9,257 bases of DNA from Christensenella sp. UBA4651 (GTDB taxonomy: Bacteria; Bacillota; Clostridia; Christensenellales; UBA1242). The stretch is from positions 2,160 to 11,416 of the forward strand of contig DHMD01000036.1 in NCBI GenBank assembly GCA_002405615.1. Direction: 5' to 3'. Under the pieces are notes generated by a model. It saw only the letters and a list, made by a program, of their open reading frames with translations, had not been told where the DNA came from and made no database searches. The position numbers and the translations under genes are program-made. Below, piece by piece: positions 1 through 5,725 of this stretch. Within the stretch, counting starts at the first letter, position 1. Every line of letters starts with the position of its first letter.

Positions 1-2
1 AT

Positions 3-986
3 ACGGCGGGGCGTTGGTTGACTGGTAAACATCTGTTAGATGCGGCAGCATATCATAACGAGCCTAGCGGTAAGGAATGCTATTTCAAGCCTAATTGTGC
101 GGATTTGTATGTCAAAAATGCGTTGACGCACAGCAAAATCAAGATTGATTGCGCGCTATTGTGTTTGCATGGAGGCGGGTATGAGGGAGGAACGGTGCAA
201 GGCGTGCTAAAACTTGCTGGCGTGCCGTTTACTTCGCCCGAAGTATTGCCTAGTGCAATTTGTATGGATAAGGTTGTGTCCAAACTGCTATTCAAGAGCC
301 TAAATATTGACACGCCTAAATTTGTATGGGGTGTCGCAAACGGAAGTGTCGGGGAGTTGGCAGAAAAAGCGGTCGAGAAACTAAAATTTCCATTAATTGT
401 CAAGCCCGCTCGTTGCGGTAGTAGCGTGGGAATAAAATTGGCGGGCAACGAGGAGGAGCTAAATGAGGCGGTCGAATACGCCGCTCAATTTGACAAAAAA
501 GTGATAGTCGAGGAGGCGTTGACCGATTTTCGCGAACTAAATATCTCGCTTGTGCGGGGTAAGGGCGAAATCAAATTTTCTAGTGTTGAGGAAGTCGAAA
601 GCGAGCATAAATTCTACACTTTTGACGACAAGTATACTCGCAAAAGCACGACCAAACGCTCTGTTCCTGCGGATATTTCGGTCAAAATTCTCGGCAAAAT
701 TCTCAAAATTTCAACCGCCGTTTACGAAACTTTGGAAATGGACGGGATTGTGCGGTTTGATTTTCTTGTTGCGGGCGACAAGGTTTACCTTAATGAAGTA
801 AATACTATCCCTGGGAGTTTTGCGTTTTACTTGTGGAAAAATGAGGGGGTGTCGTTCGCTCAACTATTGAATATTTCTATCAAGGCTGCACTGGCAAAAT
901 CAAGCGATAAATCCACCGCAAAAGTGGAGTACAATCGGGAAGTGTTGCGAGATTTGGACAAAATCAAGGCAATAGTGGATAAATAG
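3..986 (+). CDS. ddl: D-alanine--D-alanine ligase, N-terminally cut by the window edge
   Basis: ATP-grasp ligase that joins two D-alanines for peptidoglycan precursor synthesis in the cytoplasm. The frame is open to the window edge: codons before the TTG at 18 read T-A-G-R-W, matching the Ddl segment just upstream, so the TTG is not the start and the N-terminal glycine-rich/EREVS region lies outside. Counting from 18, visible motifs are HGGGYEGGTVQG (51-62), the phosphate-binding VKPARCGSSVG (128-138), the omega-loop FDDKY with Tyr206, Mg-binding Asp248, and NEVNTIPG with Glu260 and Asn262. The loop tyrosine agrees with D-Ala-D-Ala rather than D-Ala-D-Lac specificity, which is a family inference. 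The first motif departs from the usual HGxxGEDGxxQG. A terminator follows 18 bases after the stop, so this is the last gene of its transcript. A D-Ala-D-Ser type ligase cannot be excluded. Confidence 0.93.
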   Translation, partial: TAGRWLTGKHLLDAAAYHNEPSGKECYFKPNCADLYVKNALTHSKIKIDCALLCLHGGGYEGGTVQGVLKLAGVPFTSPEVLPSAICMDKVVSKLLFKSLNIDTPKFVWGVANGSVGELAEKAVEKLKFPLIVKPARCGSSVGIKLAGNEEELNEAVEYAAQFDKKVIVEEALTDFRELNISLVRGKGEIKFSSVEEVESEHKFYTFDDKYTRKSTTKRSVPADISVKILGKILKISTAVYETLEMDGIVRFDFLVAGDKVYLNEVNTIPGSFAFYLWKNEGVSFAQLLNISIKAALAKSSDKSTAKVEYNREVLRDLDKIKAIVDK

Positions 987-1003
987 TGAGGCTTGATTAG
1001 ATT

Positions 1004-1032
1004 AAAAGCGCCGTTGGGGTGCTTTTTGTTTT
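1004..1032 (+). terminator. Rho-independent terminator of ddl
   Basis: A 9-bp stem with one G-U pair (1004-1012 with 1018-1026) and a 5-base loop is followed by a T-rich tail. It begins 17 bases after the ddl stop. On the minus strand the same stem ends in TTTTAATCT, so it may also stop transcripts arriving from the convergent HTH gene. Confidence 0.8.
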
Positions 1033-1054
1033 ACCTATTATTCTATATGGGTTC

Positions 1055-1232
1055 GGGACACAGTCCCTCACAGATTCCTCCACTATGGTGCGAAGAAGCA
1101 GGTGTCGGAATGACGAGAGGGGAAAGATTTCTTTTACTTTAATTAAGTTCGTCAGCGTTGCCTCCTCGCAGATTCCTCCAATACAAGCTAACGCGGGGGC
1201 GGGGGCGGAATGACACGGCGGGGTTGTCCCCG
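1055..1232. repeat. Two degenerate copies of a dispersed intergenic repeat
   Basis: This gene-free stretch holds two related units. Each begins with cagattcctcca (1071-1082 and 1169-1180) and ends with cggaatgac (1106-1114 and 1206-1214), with unlike middles of 23 and 25 bases; the offset is 98 bases. The pair is bounded by two small hairpins, gggac-aca-gtccc (1055-1067) and cgggg-ttgt-ccccg (1219-1232). Read on the minus strand, the ends resemble the widespread gtcattccga...gaggaatctg type of dispersed intergenic repeat; that link is from memory, not a search. No convincing gene is present: the short open frame across it has no ribosome binding site and simply follows the GC-rich repeat. Confidence 0.55.
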
Positions 1233-1256
1233 AGCCTCATTTGTCAAGTATCTTTT

Positions 1257-1598
1257 TTATCTTTCCGAGCAGCGTTTCTTGCGGGTTGCACTAATTAGAT
1301 AAAGTTTCTGCATAACAAAAACGGCGTTTTGGTCGGTTGAGCGACACAACAAATCCATAAGCAAATCGAGGTCTTGATTGGTAAAATATACCGAATTTAA
1401 TTCATATTTTTGTGTGAGAAAAATGCCACCATTCCTGCCCGTGGAGGTGGATACAGGCACGCCATTCGCACTCAAACTGTCGACATAACGATAAATCGTG
1501 CGGGTGCTGAGCTCCAATTTCTCCGCCAACGCCTTTGCGGTAACCTTCTCATGACGCATCAAATCAAGCAAAACGCTAAACATCATATAAACATTCAT
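1257..1598 (-). CDS. Short HTH-type (DeoR/YafY-like) transcriptional regulator, 3' end frameshifted
   Basis: A 113-aa protein whose first 60 or so residues form a winged helix-turn-helix of the HTH_11/YafY kind: VTAKALAEKLELSTRTIYRY gives the helix-turn-helix, and GRNGG lies in the wing. The large ligand-sensing WYL domain usual in this family is absent, so it is a short form and its signal is unknown. The start is fixed by an AAGGAG box (1608-1613 on the plus strand) 9 bases from the ATG. The last ten or so residues (TRKKRCSER) look wrong. Adding one G to the GGG at 1283-1285 gives instead a lysine- and leucine-rich amphipathic tail, PQETLLGKIKKILDK, ending at 1237 (120 aa). It is transcribed away from the repeat-protein gene and converges on ddl. 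Its promoter carries a paired repeat suggesting autoregulation. Confidence 0.8.
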   Translation of the reverse strand: MNVYMMFSVLLDLMRHEKVTAKALAEKLELSTRTIYRYVDSLSANGVPVSTSTGRNGGIFLTQKYELNSVYFTNQDLDLLMDLLCRSTDQNAVFVMQKLYLISATRKKRCSER

Positions 1599-1607
1599 TT
1601 TTTATAT

Positions 1608-1655
1608 CTCCTTAATTTTTTGAGGTATTATAGCACAAATTTTCTACCGTGTCAA
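1608..1655 (-). promoter_or_regulatory. Sigma-A promoter and ribosome binding site of the HTH gene
   Basis: On the minus strand there is a perfect TTGACA (-35, 1650-1655), a 17-base spacer and a perfect TATAAT (-10, 1627-1632) preceded by TG (extended -10). The AAGGAG ribosome binding site at 1608-1613 follows. This is the consensus form, so the gene should be strongly expressed unless repressed. Confidence 0.9.
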
Positions 1656-1668
1656 ACAAATGTTCTAC
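1635..1668 (-). promoter_or_regulatory. Paired 13-bp direct repeat, candidate operator
   Basis: On the minus strand, GTAGAACATTTGT (1656-1668) and GTAGAAAATTTGT (1635-1647) differ at one base. Their starts lie 21 bases apart, two helical turns, so both copies face the same side of the DNA. One copy lies in the -10/-35 spacer and the other just upstream of the -35. This is a natural place for a dimeric repressor, most simply the HTH protein itself. Confidence 0.65.
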
Positions 1669-1701
1669 ACTTTTCAAAAAATTTTTTTATATTGAATTTA
1701 T

Positions 1702-1731
1702 TTGACTATTTTTGTCGTTTTTTGGTAAAAT
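1702..1731 (+). promoter_or_regulatory. Promoter of the secreted repeat-protein gene
   Basis: TTGACT (1702-1707), an 18-base spacer and TAAAAT (1726-1731) with a preceding TG. The predicted start is near 1738, giving a leader of about 70 bases. The upstream region 1671-1700 is A/T-tract rich, as in UP elements. Confidence 0.65.
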
Positions 1732-1742
1732 AAATATATAGA

Positions 1743-1771
1743 ATGGGGCAAAGGGCAGAACTTGACCCCGT
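1743..1771 (+). promoter_or_regulatory. 5'-leader stem-loop of the repeat-protein mRNA
   Basis: atggggcaa (1743-1751) can pair with ttg-a-ccccgt (1762-1771), making a 9-bp stem with one G-U pair, a bulged A and a 10-base loop. It would start about five bases into the predicted transcript. A-rich rather than T-rich sequence follows, so it is not a terminator. An mRNA-stabilising 5' hairpin is the simplest reading. Confidence 0.4.
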
Positions 1772-1793
1772 AAAAAATGGATAAAAATCCCTT

Positions 1794-1800
1794 GGGAGGT
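1794..1800 (+). promoter_or_regulatory. Ribosome binding site deciding the start at 1807
   Basis: GGGAGGT lies 6 bases before the ATG at 1807. An in-frame ATG exists at 1777, but it has no Shine-Dalgarno, would include this box in the coding region, and would put charged residues and prolines before the signal peptide. The start at 1807 is therefore preferred. Confidence 0.85.
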
Positions 1801-1806
1801 AATAAA

Positions 1807-3087
1807 ATGTCGGCAAAAGCTACAAAAAATAGTATTATCATAGCGACTTGCATTGTGATTGTTGCGGTGATTTTGACTACCTCGCTTATATTGAGTGGCG
1901 TGGTTTTTCGGTCGGCTTTGGCTGCCACGAGTTATACGATTACTTATGACGCAAACGGCGGAACTCTGACTGGTAGTAGTTCGGTTAGCGCCACCGCAGG
2001 GAGTACGATTACCTTGCCAAATGTGTCAAAAGTCGGTTACAGTGCCAAGTGGATTGACCAAACAGCACCTAGCGGCACGGCTATCACAACCGCCTCACAA
2101 CTGGCGGGTATCAGCAGTAGCGGGACTTATTATTTAGCGAATGACATTGACTTGTCGGGGTACTCGAGTTGGACTCCGATTTCCTCTTTTTCTGGGACTT
2201 TGGACGGCAGAGGCTTTGCTATTAAGAATTTGAAGATAACCTCGGGTTCCGCTAAGGTCGGGCTATTTGCTCAAATATCTGGTGCGACTATAAAAAATAT
2301 TGTGTTAGAGAATGTGAATATTAATGTTTCAAGTTCTGCTCAAAATTTTGGTGGACTTGTTGCAAAAATCACATCTTCTTCTAATATTGTTAATTGCAAA
2401 ACATCAGGTGTAATAACAGTAAGTACTTCTAATAGTTGGGGGATTTTGGGTGGAATTTGTGGCCAAATGTATGGAAATTCTAATATAAAAAATTGTACAA
2501 ACGGTATTTCTATAACTTTGACATCATCTGGTAACTATACCTATGTAGGAGGAATTGTAGGACAAGCATATTTGGGGGCGTCTGCTATTGTAAATAGTAT
2601 AAATTTAGGGAATGTTAAAAGCACAGGAGGGACAAGTAGATGTGGCGGAATTTTGGGGGTTATGTATACTCCATCAGGTGCATCAGAAAAACTTATTGAC
2701 ATTGATAATTGTTATAATAAGGGAAAAATTGACTCATCAACCTATTCTGGAGGTATTGTTGGATATAATAGTAATGGTTCTGTCGTTTTAGATATAAACA
2801 ATTGTTTTAATTCTGGCAATGTTGGTTCAAAATCTATAATTGGTAATGGTGATGCCACACTTAACAACTGTTACTACTTATCAGGAACGAGTGGAACGGC
2901 ACAGGGTACTGCCGTGTCAACTGTATCCGACCTTGCAAGTAAATTCTACAATAATATGAGTTCTGATGATAAAGCGGTTTGGAATTATACCACAGGTTCT
3001 TATCCTACTATAAAAGTTTTTGATTTTAATTTATCGGGTAATATTGGCGACAAAAAGTTTTTGCAGGGGACTTTAGTCATACCATAA
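1807..3087 (+). CDS. Secreted GLUG-repeat surface protein, N-terminal part of a frameshifted gene
   Basis: A 426-aa product. Residues 1-39 are a signal peptide: lysines near the N-terminus, a hydrophobic core at about 9-34, and an A-L-A cleavage motif at 37-39. A shortened InlB-type half repeat follows (SYTITYDANGGTL onward, about 42-80), then a linker with YYLANDIDLSGY. Five GLUG motifs come next, each starting GG[LI][VCL][GA] and containing NC-type turns. These are beta-helix repeats of bacterial adhesin-like proteins. The frame ends in a short unrelated tail (FLQGTLVIP). In the next frame the sequence continues V-F-A-G-D-F-S-H-T-I-K-A-T-Y-T straight into InlB repeats, so one base has probably been lost near 3052-3060. 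The restored protein would be about 1030 aa. A role in surface adhesion or host interaction is inference from domain type. Confidence 0.82.
   Translation: MSAKATKNSIIIATCIVIVAVILTTSLILSGVVFRSALAATSYTITYDANGGTLTGSSSVSATAGSTITLPNVSKVGYSAKWIDQTAPSGTAITTASQLAGISSSGTYYLANDIDLSGYSSWTPISSFSGTLDGRGFAIKNLKITSGSAKVGLFAQISGATIKNIVLENVNINVSSSAQNFGGLVAKITSSSNIVNCKTSGVITVSTSNSWGILGGICGQMYGNSNIKNCTNGISITLTSSGNYTYVGGIVGQAYLGASAIVNSINLGNVKSTGGTSRCGGILGVMYTPSGASEKLIDIDNCYNKGKIDSSTYSGGIVGYNSNGSVVLDINNCFNSGNVGSKSIIGNGDATLNNCYYLSGTSGTAQGTAVSTVSDLASKFYNNMSSDDKAVWNYTTGSYPTIKVFDFNLSGNIGDKKFLQGTLVIP
2350..2826 (+). repeat. Five GLUG repeats
   Basis: Five units begin with GGLVAK, GGICGQ, GGIVGQ, GGILGV and GGIVGY. 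They are separated by 26-36 residues, and most carry an N-C or N-S turn followed by a strand. They are related at protein level only, with no near-identical DNA copies. The DNA across them is markedly AT-rich, about 33% G+C over 2281-2880 by hand count. Confidence 0.75.
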
Positions 3088-3107
3088 AAGCCACATATAC
3101 TGCAAAT

Positions 3108-4253
3108 AAATACACAGTTACCCTAAATAATCAGTCGGCAACCACTGCGGGGAGTACTTCGGTTGTGGCAACATTTGACTCTGCTATGCCCGCACTGACT
3201 AAACCTGTCAGAACCAACTGGGTGTTTGCGGGATATTGGACAGAAGTTGGTGGAAAAGGTACTCAATATTATAATGCTGACGGTTCTAGCACAAGGACGT
3301 GGAACATAGCCAACAATACAACCCTTTATGCAAAGTGGACGAGTACTATTAACCTTATGCAAGAGGGTGGCTCGGGTGGTTCTGCGACCGTTGTTGGAAC
3401 GTGGAGTATGGCAATGCCAACAGCGGCTGCTCCCGCTAGAAGTGGCTACACATTCGGCGGATATTACACAAACAAAGCGGGTGCTGGGACGCAGTACTAC
3501 AATGCGAGTATGGGCAGTACGCACACATATGATTTGAGTAACGGTCAATCGCTCTACGCAAAGTGGACAAGTGCAAGTATAATTCTCGATATGCAAGGTG
3601 GTAGTGATGGTACGGCGAGCATTAACCCGATTTATAACGGAGCGATGCCCGCGGCGACTGCACCGACTCGTACGGGGTGGACTTTCGGCGGGTACTATAC
3701 CGCAATCGGTGGCGGCGGAACGCAATATTATACCAAGGATATGGCTAGTGCCAAGAACTGGACTGAGGCGACAAATGTAACCCTGTACGCAAAGTGGACG
3801 ACAACGATTAGCCTAAATATGGACGGTGGTGCTAACGGTACTGCTAGCACGGTCATTACCTACAATGCGCCAATGCCGTCTGGATTGACGGCGCCGACCA
3901 AGACGGGTTATACTTTCGGCGGATATTACACCGAATCTAATGGTAACGGAACAAAATTTTATGACGACAAAATGGCGAGCGTGCAGAACTGGACTTTGGC
4001 GGTAAACACTGCCTTGTACGCAAAGTGGACGCCTAATGTCTATACTGTAACCTTTGAGTACAACGGTGCGACAGAAGGCAACACGATTGCTAGCAAAAAG
4101 GTAAATTTTGGCAATTTTTATAGCGATTTGCCGCTGCCTAGCAAGGCGGGTAGTAGTTTCGCTGGTTGGTATCTAGAAAACACTTATCAGCATGCAGTAA
4201 CCAGCACGACCGTTGTAGAAACGGCGAGCGACCACACGATTTATGCGAAATGG
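3108..4253 (+). repeat. Five tandem InlB-type repeats of 75-77 residues
   Basis: Units lie at 3108-3338, 3339-3566, 3567-3797, 3798-4028 and 4029-4253, each ending in YAKW. The first four share GTQYY/GTKFY and FGGYYT/FAGYWT blocks. The fifth is the most divergent (FAGWYLENTY). At the boundaries the DNA is near identical (tacgcaaagtggac in units 2-4), which could allow recombination that changes copy number. This is a protein repeat, not a CRISPR array. Confidence 0.9.
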
Positions 4254-4898
4254 TCTACTTGGCTCACGCTACATGTTTCTGGTACCAGCGACTCGGTGAG
4301 TTGCGTGTCCGAAATTAACGCAATGTATACCAAGGCGGCGATAGAGATTTACCCGCAAACGGGGCAGTATGTGTCGGCAATTTCGTTCGACAATGTTACT
4401 TTTATGACGATTTCTTACACGGATTACACGATTAGCAATCTGAATTTTGCTTTGCGAGTAACCTATTGTGCAAGCTCTATAAGTAATGTCTTTGGTCTGG
4501 ACTTTGAGCATATTTTCCGCAACTACTTTGATACAAACGGCTCAATTCACGTGTATTTGCAGATGATGAGTACGCCTTATGAGAGTTTGATTGCAACCAG
4601 CGGTGGCGGAAGTGTTACTGGTGTGGCTGTTGGGGCGACTTATGGCGGTATGGCTGCGATAATTGGCGATAATTACAAGGAAATGGAAGATAGCGACACG
4701 ATAATCATTAGTGCGACCGTTTGCCAAGAGGGATATAAATTTGTTGGCTGGTATGCGGCTGATAATATGGGTGTGTGCCTTTCAACCGATGAAAGTTTCA
4801 AGATAAAAAAATCGTTAGCATATCAGAGGCAACTTATTGCCAAATTTGTGTTAATCGGCAGTAGCGAAGATGTGAATAATCAGGTCGATAATAGCTGA
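3165..4898 (+). CDS. InlB-repeat surface protein, C-terminal part of the frameshifted gene
   Basis: This 577-aa open frame starts at a GTG that falls inside the first repeat. It has only a weak upstream GGGGAG and no signal peptide, so it is probably not an independent gene. Coding in the same frame clearly extends back to about 3057 and continues the upstream protein. It holds five tandem InlB/Listeria-Bacteroides type repeats of 75-77 aa (DNA 3108-4253), each with a GG-Y/W pattern and ending in L/IYAKW. A region of about 120 aa follows that I do not recognise. Last comes a divergent repeat (SGGGSVTGVAVGATYGG... EGYKFVGWY... IAKF). The C-terminus is polar, with no LPXTG sortase signal, membrane helix or SLH domain. 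How the protein stays on the cell is therefore unclear. A strong terminator follows 50 bases later. Confidence 0.78.
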   Translation: MATFDSAMPALTKPVRTNWVFAGYWTEVGGKGTQYYNADGSSTRTWNIANNTTLYAKWTSTINLMQEGGSGGSATVVGTWSMAMPTAAAPARSGYTFGGYYTNKAGAGTQYYNASMGSTHTYDLSNGQSLYAKWTSASIILDMQGGSDGTASINPIYNGAMPAATAPTRTGWTFGGYYTAIGGGGTQYYTKDMASAKNWTEATNVTLYAKWTTTISLNMDGGANGTASTVITYNAPMPSGLTAPTKTGYTFGGYYTESNGNGTKFYDDKMASVQNWTLAVNTALYAKWTPNVYTVTFEYNGATEGNTIASKKVNFGNFYSDLPLPSKAGSSFAGWYLENTYQHAVTSTTVVETASDHTIYAKWSTWLTLHVSGTSDSVSCVSEINAMYTKAAIEIYPQTGQYVSAISFDNVTFMTISYTDYTISNLNFALRVTYCASSISNVFGLDFEHIFRNYFDTNGSIHVYLQMMSTPYESLIATSGGGSVTGVAVGATYGGMAAIIGDNYKEMEDSDTIIISATVCQEGYKFVGWYAADNMGVCLSTDESFKIKKSLAYQRQLIAKFVLIGSSEDVNNQVDNS

Positions 4899-4947
4899 TG
4901 TGATAAGTTGCGAAATTGATTTGATAACAAATAATTAGATAATAAGG

Positions 4948-5005
4948 AAAAGAAGTCTTTTGGTGAGCGAGTGTGTGCTGACTCCAAGAAGACTTCTTTT
5001 TTTTG
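4948..5005 (+). terminator. Strong terminator of the repeat-protein gene, possibly bidirectional
   Basis: AAAAGAAGTCTT (4948-4959) pairs perfectly with 4989-5000. TTGG (4960-4963) pairs with CCAA (4984-4987), with a one-base bulge and a 20-base loop, and a run of eight or more T follows. On the minus strand the stem ends in TTTTCC, so it may also serve the convergent acetyltransferase gene. The rest of 4899-5056 is AT-rich and shows nothing else. Confidence 0.88.
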
Positions 5006-5056
5006 TTGTTTTTTGTTGTTTTTGGAAAGTTATGGGTATGGCTGTAAGTTTTTGTT

Positions 5057-5542
5057 TTACTTTTCTTGTACTGGATATTCCCACGAGGTGCGAGGAATAT
5101 TTTGCAGTGTGTCGCTCTCGATAAGCTGAGGAACGTTATAATCCTCTTTTTCGATGGTTTTGTTGAGCATTAGGAAGCAATCGTCTTCCTCTGAAATGTG
5201 GTAGTGATTTCGTGAGTAAAAGCCCGGAGCCAGTTCTTCGCCCTCGCCAGTAGGGTAATATACTCCGCTAATTTCGTTGCAGTCGTTTTGCAGGGAAAAC
5301 TGCTCAAAAAGAGCGTTCATCGAACTGCCTACACCTCTGTTTAGGTATTGCGGACAAACTCGCACATTTCGCAAAAAGGAGTTGTGGTGTGAGTAGATTA
5401 ATTCAAAACCCAAGTGTCCAATAGGGGCAGCCTCCTCGTTGTATGCCCAAATTTCGTAATAAGGAAAGTTGAAACTCTCGATTTTGAATAATTTTAGGAT
5501 AATTTTTTCATAATCTTTTATAAAACATTCAAATTCTTTCAT
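5057..5542 (-). CDS. GNAT family N-acetyltransferase
   Basis: A 161-aa cytoplasmic protein with the GNAT fold: beta strands around IGHLGFELIY (41-50), then the acetyl-CoA binding motif VRVCPQYLNRGVGSSM (60-75), which carries the [QR]xxG[VI]G pyrophosphate loop. A later block, ELAPGFYSRNHYH (103-115), corresponds to the usual GFY region near the active site. Its acceptor substrate cannot be told: GNATs modify antibiotics, amines, protein N-termini and many small molecules. The C-terminal 30 residues form an extra tail of unknown role. The gene stands alone, divergent from ctsR and convergent with the repeat-protein gene. No Shine-Dalgarno precedes the ATG, and its promoter -10 lies only 7 bases upstream, so the mRNA is predicted to be leaderless. 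No alternative in-frame start with a ribosome binding site is seen. Confidence 0.85.
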   Translation of the reverse strand: MKEFECFIKDYEKIILKLFKIESFNFPYYEIWAYNEEAAPIGHLGFELIYSHHNSFLRNVRVCPQYLNRGVGSSMNALFEQFSLQNDCNEISGVYYPTGEGEELAPGFYSRNHYHISEEDDCFLMLNKTIEKEDYNVPQLIESDTLQNIPRTSWEYPVQEK

Positions 5543-5549
5543 AATATAT

Positions 5550-5578
5550 ATTATATCATATTAATTAATGTTAGTCAA
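5550..5578 (-). promoter_or_regulatory. Promoter of the acetyltransferase gene, predicted leaderless
   Basis: On the minus strand there is TTGACT (5573-5578), a 17-base spacer and a perfect TATAAT (5550-5555). The ATG begins 7 bases after the -10, exactly where transcription would start, so the message would have no 5' untranslated region. Confidence 0.8.
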
Positions 5579-5642
5579 GTATGCAAGATTTTGAATATTT
5601 ATTAGATAAATTTAATATTTGCAAAGACGGGATTTGGTGGGG

Positions 5643-5675
5643 ATAAAAAATTTTGCAAAAAAATAAAAAATTTTG
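5643..5675 (+). promoter_or_regulatory. Phased A-tract repeats upstream of the ctsR promoter
   Basis: ataaaaaattttg occurs at 5643-5655 and again at 5663-5675, exactly 20 bases apart and roughly in helical phase. It lies directly upstream of the -35, the position of an UP element or an intrinsically bent DNA segment. Confidence 0.5.
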
Positions 5676-5693
5676 TCAAAAACTCTTGACAAA
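5672..5693 (+). promoter_or_regulatory. 8-bp inverted repeat overlapping the ctsR -35 box
   Basis: TTTGTCAA (5672-5679) and TTGACAAA (5686-5693) are perfect inverted arms around a 6-base centre. The right arm is the -35 box itself. The arms contain GTCAA, the core of the CtsR heptad, so this may be a second operator site or simply coincidence with the -35. Confidence 0.4.
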
Positions 5694-5714
5694 GCGAAAT
5701 TGTAGTAGTATAAT
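5686..5714 (+). promoter_or_regulatory. Sigma-A promoter of the ctsR-mcsA-clpC operon
   Basis: Perfect TTGACA (5686-5691), a 17-base spacer and perfect TATAAT (5709-5714). The expected start is near 5721. A consensus promoter with a repressor site just behind it is the standard layout for class III heat-shock genes. Confidence 0.92.
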
Positions 5715-5725
5715 ATGTGGCGAAA

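Noticed and set aside
1019..1213. 64-aa open frame after ddl
   Set aside because: It begins inside the terminator, has no ribosome binding site and is made of the degenerate intergenic repeats.
1777..1806. Earlier ATG for the secreted protein
   Set aside because: No Shine-Dalgarno precedes it, whereas GGGAGGT sits 6 bases before the ATG at 1807 and gives a clean signal peptide.
1741..1806. Cyclic-di-GMP or other riboswitch in the repeat-protein leader
   Set aside because: The leader is only about 70 bases and shows one simple hairpin without any conserved riboswitch core.
3050..3062. Programmed -1 ribosomal frameshift as the main explanation
   Set aside because: C-AAA-AAG is a poor slippery heptamer at the P-site, and I see neither an upstream Shine-Dalgarno-like stimulator nor a clear downstream stem-loop. 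A one-base indel is simpler.
3123..3725. 200-aa antisense open frame
   Set aside because: It is a shadow of the InlB repeats on the other strand; its Arg/Thr/Cys-rich content mirrors the repeat codons.
3108..4253. Regular repeats of about 230 bp resembling an array
   Set aside because: They are in frame, end in YAKW each time and encode InlB-type protein repeats. Unit length and lack of unique spacers exclude CRISPR.
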